NCBI RefSeq assembly: GCF_900452385.1
Contig: NZ_UGOA01000001.1
Span: 877,501 to 941,500, forward strand
DNA length: 64,000 bases
DNA from: Legionella donaldsonii
GTDB lineage: Bacteria; Pseudomonadota; Gammaproteobacteria; Legionellales; Legionellaceae
Reading direction: 5' to 3'
A program made the translations under genes and the position numbers. Of the stretch, positions 57,194-64,000 are shown piece after piece (the first letter of the stretch is position 1; every line of letters begins with the position of its first letter). The notes below the pieces were generated by a model. The model did not search any database, had not been told where the DNA came from, and saw only the letters and a list, made by a program, of their open reading frames with translations.

Positions 57194-58480
57194 ATGTCAG
57201 AATCAGACGAATTAGTTATTATCCAGGAATTGTCAAAGCGATTAGTAGAAGCACAGCGTAACATACGCATTTTGGATAGTATTAAATGGGATGATTCAAT
57301 TAAGCAGGATTTTTTTCGTAACAAAGCAGAGAAGTTGCCTGCAATTGATAAAGCTTACTACGATAATAAACCGATACCCTTTGATGCGTCAGAGAAGCAG
57401 GAAGAATTTCGTTGTATTTTGCGTGATGCACAAAATCAGTTAGGTCAATATTCACCCGTTGTTCGTTTAATTAAACGGCAATGTGAAGAATATTCCAGAG
57501 CCGCTCAAATGCTGGCAATGCGGGGGACTCCTGCCTTTTGCGAGTTAGCCATGGAATTGTATGGCAGTCCTAACGATGCTTTCTATTCAGGCGGACCACG
57601 CCTTTCCGAATTGGGTACTCTGCTTTTTGATGTATTAACGGCGTTGGATGTGCAATTACAGTCGGAGGCGGATGTTAAACAATATACGCCTAAACAGGCG
57701 CAAGATTTATTGCAAAAGCGCTTAAGCTGCTTTTTTGATCAGCATCCCGGCAAAGTGACTGTCATGGTTAGTGATGATATGGTTGCCGATGCCTCTGCGG
57801 GAGCTGATAGTATCAAATTAAGTCAACATGCCAAATTCAGTGATCGTGATTTGAAATATCTTGAAGTGCATGAGGGTTGGGTACATGTTGGCACGACTCT
57901 AAATGGTGCCATGCAGCCTTATTGTTTTTTCCTCTCCAAAGGCTCACCTTCAAGTAGTGTGATTCAGGAAGGATTAGCGGTTATTACTGAGGTCGTTACT
58001 TTTTCCTCCTATCCTGGTCGGGTACGTAAAATAACAAATCGTGTTATTGCTCTTGATAAAGTAAGACAAGGGGCGAATTTTATTGACATCTATCGTTATT
58101 TTATTGAATGTGGCTTAACAGCAGACGATAGCTATAATCATGCTGTACGCGTATTCAGGGGCAGTACCCCTGAGGGAGGGCCATTTACCAAAGACTTGTC
58201 TTATGCAAAAGGGTTTTTATTAATTTATAATTACATGCGTTTTGCTATCAGTCAGCGTCGAATTGATTCTATCCCGCTTTTATTTACTGGTAAGCTGGTA
58301 TTGGATGATCTACCTCTCTTAGGTGAATTAAAAGAACGCGGACTTTTAATTCCGCCGGTGTATTTACCACCACCGTTTCGTGATCTTGCTGCACTGAGTG
58401 CATGGATGAGTTTTTCTCTATTCCTAAATAAATTTAGTTTGACTGAAATTCAGAAAAATTTTCGTTTTCTTCTTGTTTAA
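57194..58480 (+). CDS. QEGLA-motif (DUF1704 / TIGR02421) metallopeptidase-like protein
   Basis: The 428-residue protein has the family signature SSSVIQEGLAVITEV and an upstream LEVHEGWVHVGTTLNG, a HExxxH-type pair near residues 233-238. This family is annotated in bacteria as 'flavohemoglobin expression-modulating QEGLA motif protein'. Eukaryotic relatives (KIAA0895L/MATCAP) are tyrosine carboxypeptidases acting on tubulin, with the same metal-binding motif and a following QEG glutamate. Start at ATG 57194 removes an unsupported overlap with the lipoprotein gene. Real substrate in bacteria unknown. Confidence 0.85.
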   Translation: MSESDELVIIQELSKRLVEAQRNIRILDSIKWDDSIKQDFFRNKAEKLPAIDKAYYDNKPIPFDASEKQEEFRCILRDAQNQLGQYSPVVRLIKRQCEEYSRAAQMLAMRGTPAFCELAMELYGSPNDAFYSGGPRLSELGTLLFDVLTALDVQLQSEADVKQYTPKQAQDLLQKRLSCFFDQHPGKVTVMVSDDMVADASAGADSIKLSQHAKFSDRDLKYLEVHEGWVHVGTTLNGAMQPYCFFLSKGSPSSSVIQEGLAVITEVVTFSSYPGRVRKITNRVIALDKVRQGANFIDIYRYFIECGLTADDSYNHAVRVFRGSTPEGGPFTKDLSYAKGFLLIYNYMRFAISQRRIDSIPLLFTGKLVLDDLPLLGELKERGLLIPPVYLPPPFRDLAALSAWMSFSLFLNKFSLTEIQKNFRFLLV

Positions 58481-58571
58481 AGTGTGAATAGACATAGCTT
58501 GGGTTATTTCACATTTCGTCCCTTTAAGGGATGGTAGAAATGCCCCAGCTCTAATTCAGCAGGAGGATAGG

Positions 58572-59507
58572 ATGGGTTTGTTAATCAACGGTCAATGGCA
58601 AGATAGTTGGTACGATACTGCTAAAACAGAGGGTGCCTTCAAAAGAGAGTCAGCACAATTCAGAAATGCAATTAGTCTGGAGTCCGATGCCCGTTTCCCG
58701 GCAGAAAAGGGACGTTATCATCTTTATGTATCGCTTGCCTGCCCTTGGGCTCATCGTACTCTTCTTTTTAGACAATTTAAAAAACTGGAAAATTATATTG
58801 GTCTGTCTATTGTTCATCCTCACATGCTTGAACAGGGGTGGGAGTTTAAAGCAGAAATGGGGGCCACAGGAGACCACTTATATGGCTTGCGCTATTTATA
58901 TGAGCTGTATTGCAAAGCAGAGCCTCATTATAGCGGTCGAGTGACTGTACCTGTCTTATGGGACAAAAAAGAAGAGACTATAGTTAGTAATGAATCAGCA
59001 GAGATTATTCGTCAATTTAACCAGGTTTTTAATCATTTAACGGGTGATAAACAAGATTTTTATCCCGCTGCCTTACGAGCGGAGATTGATGCGATCAATG
59101 ACAAGATATACAACGCTGTCAATAATGGTGTCTATAAATGCGGTTTTGCAACCCGCCAAGAAGCTTATGAGCTCGCTTTTTACGAGTTATTCAAGGTGTT
59201 GGATGAATTGGATATTCATTTGAGCCGTCATGATTATTTGGTAGGCGGTCAATTAACTGAAGCAGATTGGCGTTTCTTTACTACGTTGATTCGTTTTGAT
59301 GCAGTTTATTTTAGTCATTTTAAAACCAATCAACGGCGAATCAGTGATTACCCAGCGCTCCAAGCCTATTTACACAAGCTGTATCATTACCCTGGTGTAC
59401 GAGAAACAGTTAATCTTTTGCATATTAAACAACACTATTATTTCAGTCATAAAACAATTAACCCTTCCCAGATTGTTCCGGTTGGGCCAAAACTTGATTT
59501 TGAATAG
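58572..59507 (+). CDS. yqjG: Glutathionyl-hydroquinone reductase (YqjG/Xi-class GST)
   Basis: The 311-residue protein has the Xi-class active site YVSLACPWAHRTLLF with the nucleophilic Cys (about residue 56). An N-terminal part like DTAKTEGAFKRESAQFRN is seen, as is a C-terminal helical GST domain (LVGGQLTEADWRFFTTLIRFD). It reduces glutathionyl-(hydro)quinones. A strong AGGAGG lies before the ATG. The preceding spacer has the palindrome CCCTTTAAGGG. Confidence 0.92.
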   Translation: MGLLINGQWQDSWYDTAKTEGAFKRESAQFRNAISLESDARFPAEKGRYHLYVSLACPWAHRTLLFRQFKKLENYIGLSIVHPHMLEQGWEFKAEMGATGDHLYGLRYLYELYCKAEPHYSGRVTVPVLWDKKEETIVSNESAEIIRQFNQVFNHLTGDKQDFYPAALRAEIDAINDKIYNAVNNGVYKCGFATRQEAYELAFYELFKVLDELDIHLSRHDYLVGGQLTEADWRFFTTLIRFDAVYFSHFKTNQRRISDYPALQAYLHKLYHYPGVRETVNLLHIKQHYYFSHKTINPSQIVPVGPKLDFE

Positions 59508-59510
59508 AAT

Positions 59511-59710
59511 TTTACGTTGATCATCCTGGATTCACTGGATCACTTTTGAACTCGCTGTAGTGAGAGTAGTTCGAGGAGACATGGCGCACAGAACCGCGTG
59601 TACACGTCAGTAGATGAGGATTCGAGTACTGTATCGACGAAGGAAGGTGCCCATGCAGTAGCCTTTTGAGAGAAGTCTACCAAGTGAGCTAGCGGGACTA
59701 AGGCAATTTA
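59511..59710. repeat. Structured spacer, probable dispersed Legionella repeat
   Basis: No gene is visible. The 200-bp stretch is more GC-rich than nearby spacers and holds several small palindromes: TGATC...GATCA around 59518-59542, CGTGTACACG near 59600, and TCGAG/CTGTATCGA near 59624-59640. The texture resembles intergenic repeat units that I recall as recurring in Legionella genomes; this is from memory. Confidence 0.4.
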
Positions 59711-59754
59711 TGCTTTAATAAGCCTTATTGTTAATGAAGTTTAAGGGTTCTGCC

Positions 59755-60090
59755 ATGACCTTTGTTGTTACAGAAAGTTGTATTAAGTGTAAATACACTG
59801 ATTGTGTTGAAGTATGTCCAGTAGATTGTTTTTATGAAGGTCCCAATTTTTTGGTCATTCACCCTGAAGAATGTATCGATTGTGCCTTGTGTGAGCCTGA
59901 ATGCCCCGTTGATGCCATTGTTTCTGAGGATGATTTAACTGACGATCAAAAACAATTTTTACAACTCAATGCTGAACTTGCTAAAACCTGGCCGAATATC
60001 ACTTCCAAAAAGGATGCCCCAGATGACGCTAAATCTTGGGAAGGTGTGGAAGGCAAGCTGCAATATTTAGAAAAAGAGTGGACGAAGTAA
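59755..60090 (+). CDS. fdxA: 7Fe ferredoxin FdxA
   Basis: The 111-residue protein has a [3Fe-4S] motif (Cys9, Cys17, Cys21-Pro) and a [4Fe-4S] motif (Cys40, Cys43, Cys46, Cys50-Pro), then an acidic C-terminal tail, as in Azotobacter FdI-like ferredoxins. It carries electrons in the cytoplasm. ATG at 59755 behind AAGGG is chosen because [17 protein letters not shown] is the usual start. The yoaA frame overlaps its end by 13 bases. Confidence 0.95.
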   Translation: MTFVVTESCIKCKYTDCVEVCPVDCFYEGPNFLVIHPEECIDCALCEPECPVDAIVSEDDLTDDQKQFLQLNAELAKTWPNITSKKDAPDDAKSWEGVEGKLQYLEKEWTK

Positions 60091-62048
60091 TAAACTCGGC
60101 TGACGATGTCAGTAAGCATTGTCAGCGTGTATTGAGCAATAACGGCCGGCTTGCTACAGCCATTCCCGGCTTTGTAGCCCGTGCTCCTCAAGTGATTTTG
60201 TCTACTGCGATAGCCAAGGCTATTATGGAGAAATCAACCTTGGTTGCGGAGGCAGGAACAGGGACTGGTAAAACCTTTGCTTATTTAATTCCTTGTTTGC
60301 TAAGTGGCAAAAAAGCACTCATTTCTACTGCTACTAAAACGCTTCAAGATCAACTTTTTCATAAAGATCTACCCATGTTGGTACGTGCATTGGGTGTGGC
60401 CGTACGAGTACAGAATCTTAAGGGCAGAGCCAATTATCTTTGTCGTTATCGGGTCAATTTACATGCTGAAGAGGGGCGTTTTATTAATCCGCAATGTGCC
60501 CATGAGATTTTACATGTACGTGAAAAATTGCCCCAATTGACTGCCGGAGAACGTTCCGAATTACCCGAGATCAGTGAGGATTCACCCGTTTGGCCCTATG
60601 TTACTTCAACAACGGAAAATTGCCTTGGCAGTGAATGCGAGCATCACGCAACCTGTTTTTTGGTAAAGGCGCGTAAGCGAGCACTTGAATCGGATGTTGT
60701 TGTCATTAATCACCATTTGTTTTTTGCTGATTCTCGCTTAAAAGAAGAGGGGTTTGGTGAACTGTTACCTGGTGTTGATGTGGTTGTATTTGACGAGGCT
60801 CATCAGTTAGCAGAAATTGCCATGAATTTTAATGGGGAGCGCTTAGGTACGCGTCAGCTTCGTGATTTGGTAGACGATTTCTTACGTGAATGGCCGGTGC
60901 TTGATTTGGCGAATCAGCCATTGAAGAAATTGAGCTTCCAAATGGAGCAGGCTATTGAACAATTGCTGTGCGCTTTGACAGTACGCGAGGAACGTATCGC
61001 TTGGGAAGAATTGGAGCGCAATAAAGCATTTAGACAAAGTTGGGAGGCTCTACTTGCTTTGGTTGATGAGTTATTGGATTGTGTATCTAAGGCAACGATT
61101 GAAGAGACTCCCGGTCTGGCACGATGTTTAAAACGATTGGAAGATTTCAAGCGGATACTGGGGCGTTTTAGCCAGACTGATAAAGCACAGATCCGTTGGC
61201 TGGAACGTTTCAAGCATACCTTGGTTTTTCATGCCACGCCTTTTGATGTCGCCGAAGCGTTCCATAATTTGTTAACCCGGCAACATTGCGCTTATGTGTT
61301 TACTTCTGCCACCTTAACAATGGCCTCTTCTTTTGATTGTTTTACCAAACCTTTAGGTTTAACCCAGGCCGAAACCTTGTTACTGCCAAGTCCTTTCGAT
61401 TATCAACAACAAGCCCTGCTATATTTACCTCGTGAATTGCCTGATCCTAAAGACAATCGTTATTACGATAGTCTGTTAGAGAAGGCTTTACCGGTTATTG
61501 ATGCTTGTGGTGGGCGGTGTTTTTTCCTGTTTACCAGTCATAGAGCGTTAAAATTAGTTGCTCAACGACTGGCCAATACTTTAAAATATCCCCTGTTGGT
61601 ACAAGGGGAAGAAGCCAAGCCAATCTTGTTGGCACGGTTTCGCCAGCTCGGTAATGCAGTACTTTTGGGTACAGCGACCTTTTGGGAAGGTGTGGACGTC
61701 AAAGGGGAGGCTCTCTCTTGTGTTATCATTGACAAACTGCCTTTTGCCAGCCCGGTTGATCCGGTGATACGTGGTAAAATGGCCTATCTAAAGTCACGTG
61801 GTTTATCTGGTTTCGATGAATTATCCTTACCCAATGCTGTTTTAGCCTTGAAACAAGGGATAGGGCGTCTGATTCGGGATAGCAGTGATCGAGGTGTATT
61901 AATGATTGCTGATCCACGGTTAACGGGTAGAGACTATGGTCGTTACGTTTTTGCAAGTTTACCTTCACTGCGTAAAACACGCGATGAGCAAACAGTATTA
62001 ACTTTTATTCATGAATTGGCCTTACAAAATGAATCTATTGTCAATTGA
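60078..62048 (+). CDS. yoaA: DinG-family ATP-dependent DNA helicase YoaA
   Basis: About 656 residues. Walker [15 protein letters not shown] lies near residue 58 and the DEAH box is [11 protein letters not shown]. Four cysteines of an Fe-S cluster are visible ([20 protein letters not shown]). Motif VI is [13 protein letters not shown]. YoaA is an XPD-like 5'-3' helicase that works with the HolC chi subunit in repair of blocked forks; holC is elsewhere in this window. GTG at 60078 is the best start that avoids a long overlap with fdxA; a TTG at 60132 is possible. Confidence 0.92.
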   Translation: MDEVINSADDVSKHCQRVLSNNGRLATAIPGFVARAPQVILSTAIAKAIMEKSTLVAEAGTGTGKTFAYLIPCLLSGKKALISTATKTLQDQLFHKDLPMLVRALGVAVRVQNLKGRANYLCRYRVNLHAEEGRFINPQCAHEILHVREKLPQLTAGERSELPEISEDSPVWPYVTSTTENCLGSECEHHATCFLVKARKRALESDVVVINHHLFFADSRLKEEGFGELLPGVDVVVFDEAHQLAEIAMNFNGERLGTRQLRDLVDDFLREWPVLDLANQPLKKLSFQMEQAIEQLLCALTVREERIAWEELERNKAFRQSWEALLALVDELLDCVSKATIEETPGLARCLKRLEDFKRILGRFSQTDKAQIRWLERFKHTLVFHATPFDVAEAFHNLLTRQHCAYVFTSATLTMASSFDCFTKPLGLTQAETLLLPSPFDYQQQALLYLPRELPDPKDNRYYDSLLEKALPVIDACGGRCFFLFTSHRALKLVAQRLANTLKYPLLVQGEEAKPILLARFRQLGNAVLLGTATFWEGVDVKGEALSCVIIDKLPFASPVDPVIRGKMAYLKSRGLSGFDELSLPNAVLALKQGIGRLIRDSSDRGVLMIADPRLTGRDYGRYVFASLPSLRKTRDEQTVLTFIHELALQNESIVN

Positions 62049-62700
62049 CACTTCAACAGAAAAAGCGTCTGTGGCTTTGGCATTCAATGGTGAGATTCGT
62101 TGTGAAGAACAGGCGGTACAGCGTCAGCACGCGCAGATGCTCTTACCTATGATTGACCGGTTACTGGCTGACAGTGAACTCTGTTTAAGCCAACTCGATG
62201 CAATTGTATATGGACGCGGCCCTGGTAGTTTTACTGGTTTGCGTATTGCCTGCAGTGTGGCCAAAGGATTGGCTTATTCTCACGATTTGCCTTTATTGCC
62301 GGTCAGTAGCCTGGCTGCTATAGCCAATGAAGTACGAGTTCAGAATAGGTTAGCAAAGGATGCTGCTATACTGGCCGTTCTTGATGCTCGGATGAATCAG
62401 CTTTATTGGGGTTGTTTTGCTGGTGATGCGAACGAGAGCGAAGAGCAGGTTTGTGATGCTGCTGATATTCATGTACCTGGTGAAAAAAAATTCGTTTTAG
62501 CTGGTGTTGGTTTTGATGCTTACTTGCGGCAATTACCGGTGTCTTTACATACACGGCTTGTGAATCATTTTACAATCTACCCCCATGCACAAGCAATGAT
62601 TCGCCTTGCCTTAAGTGGTGAGGTAAAAGCGGTTAGTGCAGCAGAGGCATTGCCTGTTTATGTGCGCAATCAAATAACGCAAGGAGAAACACGTGGATAA
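62029..62700 (+). CDS. tsaB: tRNA threonylcarbamoyladenosine biosynthesis protein TsaB
   Basis: The 223-residue ASKHA-fold protein has [16 protein letters not shown] at the start, [13 protein letters not shown] and [23 protein letters not shown]. It forms the TsaBDE complex for t6A37 modification of tRNA. ATG at 62029 overlaps the yoaA end by 20 bases, the same order as in E. coli. It overlaps the Trm112-like gene by 8 bases. Confidence 0.95.
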   Translation: MNLLSIDTSTEKASVALAFNGEIRCEEQAVQRQHAQMLLPMIDRLLADSELCLSQLDAIVYGRGPGSFTGLRIACSVAKGLAYSHDLPLLPVSSLAAIANEVRVQNRLAKDAAILAVLDARMNQLYWGCFAGDANESEEQVCDAADIHVPGEKKFVLAGVGFDAYLRQLPVSLHTRLVNHFTIYPHAQAMIRLALSGEVKAVSAAEALPVYVRNQITQGETRG

Positions 62701-62872
62701 ACGTTTGTTAGAAATCTTGGTTTGCCCGCTATGTAAAGGAAAGTTGCTGTTAAAAGAAAATGAGTTGATCTGCCGTTTTGACCGTTTAGCGTATCCTATT
62801 CGTGATGGGATCCCGGTGATGTTGGAGCAAGAAGCACGTTTGATTCCTTTAGAGGAAAAGGAACGTTTATGA
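62693..62872 (+). CDS. Trm112/YcaR family small zinc-binding protein
   Basis: A 59-residue protein ([20 protein letters not shown]) starts with GTG behind AAGGAG. It has CPLC at residues 11-14 and one more cysteine (Cys27, in [20 protein letters not shown]), the UPF0434/YcaR pattern. It overlaps tsaB upstream and kdsB downstream by 4 bases. ycaR precedes kdsB in E. coli as well. Trm112-like proteins activate methyltransferases in other domains; the role here is unknown. Confidence 0.9.
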   Translation: MDKRLLEILVCPLCKGKLLLKENELICRFDRLAYPIRDGIPVMLEQEARLIPLEEKERL

Positions 62873-63615
62873 GTATTGATTTTCATGTGATTATTCCTGC
62901 ACGTTACCAATCTACGCGGTTGCCTGGCAAGTTATTGATGGAATTGGCGGGTTATACAGTAATAGAGCGGGTCTATAGGCAAGCGCTGAAAGCAAATCCT
63001 AAATCAGTCATTATAGCGACAGATAATGAGTTGATTGCGGAGCACGCCAGTCATTTTGGTGCGCAAGTATGTATGACTGATCCGGCTCATGAGACAGGTA
63101 CTGATAGAATTGCTGAGGTAGTGGCACAGGGTCAATTTCTGCCCGAGGACATTATTGTTAATGTTCAGGGCGATGAACCTTTAATAGCGCCAGAGCTTAT
63201 TTCACAGGTTGCACATAATTTACATCATTCCCCATGCCCTGTGGCAACATTATGTTGGCCAATTGATCATTATGAACAATTAGCGAATTCTAATGTGGTG
63301 AAAGTAGTACGTGATTGCCATAATAACGCACTTTATTTCTCTCGAAGTGCGATTCCAGCCCATCGTGATGAACCTGGCAGTATTAAACACGTTTTTCGCC
63401 ATATTGGGTTGTATGCTTATCGGGCGGCTTTTTTACTTGATTTTGTTACTTGGCCTGTATGCGAGCTGGAAAGCCATGAAGCGTTAGAGCAACTCCGTGT
63501 TTTATGGTCTGGGTATAAAATTAGAGTCGATGACGCCTGTTTACAACCGTTACAAGATATAAATACCCAAGAAGATCTGGTGATGGCTCACAAGTGGGTG
63601 AAAGAACTAAGTTAG
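62869..63615 (+). CDS. kdsB: 3-deoxy-manno-octulosonate cytidylyltransferase
   Basis: The 248-residue nucleotidyltransferase has the N-terminal [42 protein letters not shown] and NVQGDEPLI motifs of KdsB, and [12 protein letters not shown]. It activates Kdo as CMP-Kdo for LPS core synthesis. It is coupled to the Trm112-like gene. The stop is followed by a large palindromic spacer that faces the convergent pheA. Confidence 0.97.
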   Translation: MSIDFHVIIPARYQSTRLPGKLLMELAGYTVIERVYRQALKANPKSVIIATDNELIAEHASHFGAQVCMTDPAHETGTDRIAEVVAQGQFLPEDIIVNVQGDEPLIAPELISQVAHNLHHSPCPVATLCWPIDHYEQLANSNVVKVVRDCHNNALYFSRSAIPAHRDEPGSIKHVFRHIGLYAYRAAFLLDFVTWPVCELESHEALEQLRVLWSGYKIRVDDACLQPLQDINTQEDLVMAHKWVKELS

Positions 63616-63673
63616 GCTTACACCACAGTAATATTATTAGATTGCTTGCAACACACTACAGAAAGAAAAATGC

Positions 63674-63795
63674 AAGAACGGTCAGATTTGAGCACAGGTT
63701 GCGAGAAATTTTTTTTAAAAATGCGCAGCATAGCTATCTATGTGAGTAGGTTTTAGAAAAATTTCTCGCAAGATCTGCCCAATAGGACCGTTCTT
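63674..63795. repeat. Nested palindrome between kdsB and pheA
   Basis: Outer arms AAGAACGGTC (63674-63683) and GACCGTTCTT (63786-63795) enclose inner arms TTGCGAGAAATTTTT (63699-63713) and AAAAATTTCTCGCAA (63757-63771), all perfect. CATAG/CTATG pair at the centre. The right outer arm is followed by T-rich DNA, so it can end kdsB transcription; the left side offers an A-rich tract for the opposite direction. Confidence 0.7.
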
Positions 63796-63797
63796 TT

Positions 63798-64000
63798 TTA
63801 TCCCATGGTTTGGGGATAAGAGCCAAGTAGAGTCATCATGACCGACATACTGCCAAGATCATCCAGGGCTGCCTTGATATGGGGTTCTGTCTGGTGTCCC
63901 TCAAAATCAATAAAAAAGAGATAGCTCCAATTACGATGTCGGTAAGGACGTGATTCAATCAAGGTCATGTTAATATTGTATTTAGCGAAAGGAGCAAGCA
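63798..64000 (-). CDS. pheA: Prephenate dehydratase C-terminal part (ACT domain), cut by window end
   Basis: The last 67 codons of a minus-strand gene: LAPFAKYNINMTLIESRPYR (first 20 visible residues), then WSYLFFIDFEGH and a C-terminal LLGSYPQTMG. The ESRP motif and the FFIDFEGH strand define the phenylalanine-binding ACT domain of PheA. The catalytic domain lies beyond the window, so whether it is a chorismate mutase fusion cannot be seen. The end is convergent with kdsB. Confidence 0.9.
   Translation of the reverse strand, partial: LAPFAKYNINMTLIESRPYRHRNWSYLFFIDFEGHQTEPHIKAALDDLGSMSVMMTLLGSYPQTMG

Overview
The window looks like chromosomal DNA of a Legionella species (Legionellaceae, Gammaproteobacteria) that is probably not L. 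pneumophila itself. The main evidence is the enhA-enhB-enhC cluster, a letA-uvrC pair next to phhA, a PmrA-type tandem box in front of a candidate Dot/Icm effector gene, and moderately AT-rich DNA with many AT-rich spacers. No tRNA, rRNA, CRISPR, IS element or prophage was seen. Nearly all of the window is core chromosome; the accessory or uncertain parts are the left edge, several spacers and a few small membrane-protein pairs. All family names come from reading the protein sequences; no database was searched.

Layout. 1-2.84 kb: two minus-strand genes, one cut by the window edge and one a two-Rossmann flavoprotein-like protein with an acidic C-terminal tail, behind three 11-bp PmrA-like repeats. 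2.96-11.4 kb: a small conserved protein, a site-2 protease, comF/bioC (divergent), dacB, phhA, letA and uvrC. 11.7-16.7 kb: the enhABC operon. 16.9-26.3 kb: rpsT, a ZIP transporter, murJ, two M17 aminopeptidases around holC, lptF-lptG and an ElyC/YdcF-like gene. 26.6-31.1 kb: carB-greA and a secreted HAD phosphatase. 31.3-38.3 kb: a complete SUF Fe-S operon (Rrf2 regulator, sufBCDS, sufU, sufT) running into epmA. 38.3-38.9 kb: a 640-bp spacer crowded with palindromes, including two perfect opposed DnaA boxes, ending in a possible leader peptide. 38.9-46.2 kb: a GNAT, a deaminase, two SDR proteins, an AddB-like nuclease, two paralogous membrane proteins and a K+ channel. 46.25-49.1 kb: cydA-cydB-cydX (cydX is only 47 codons). 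49.7-55.8 kb: two small membrane proteins, a FadI-like thiolase, motA-motB, acetoacetate decarboxylase, 3-hydroxybutyrate dehydrogenase and a glycine-zipper lipoprotein. 56.0-64.0 kb: dapA, a very short BamC-like lipoprotein, a QEGLA/DUF1704 metallopeptidase-like protein, a glutathionyl-hydroquinone reductase, fdxA, yoaA, tsaB, a Trm112-like gene, kdsB and the C-terminal part of pheA.

How the genes work together. Several stretches are envelope-building modules: dacB, enhA and murJ for peptidoglycan, lptFG and kdsB for LPS, and ElyC for envelope upkeep. letA and enhC tie the left third to the Legionella transmissive or virulence programme. suf, fdxA, yoaA, cyd and the AddB-like protein are Fe-S or haem dependent functions. 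The thiolase, decarboxylase and hydroxybutyrate dehydrogenase form an acetoacetate / polyhydroxybutyrate node around a motAB stator pair.

The most unusual signals are the PmrA-like triple repeat with its flavoprotein effector candidate, the opposed DnaA boxes at 38.7 kb, the DUF1704 protein related to eukaryotic tyrosine carboxypeptidases, and several long palindromic spacers (7.7, 59.6 and 63.7 kb).
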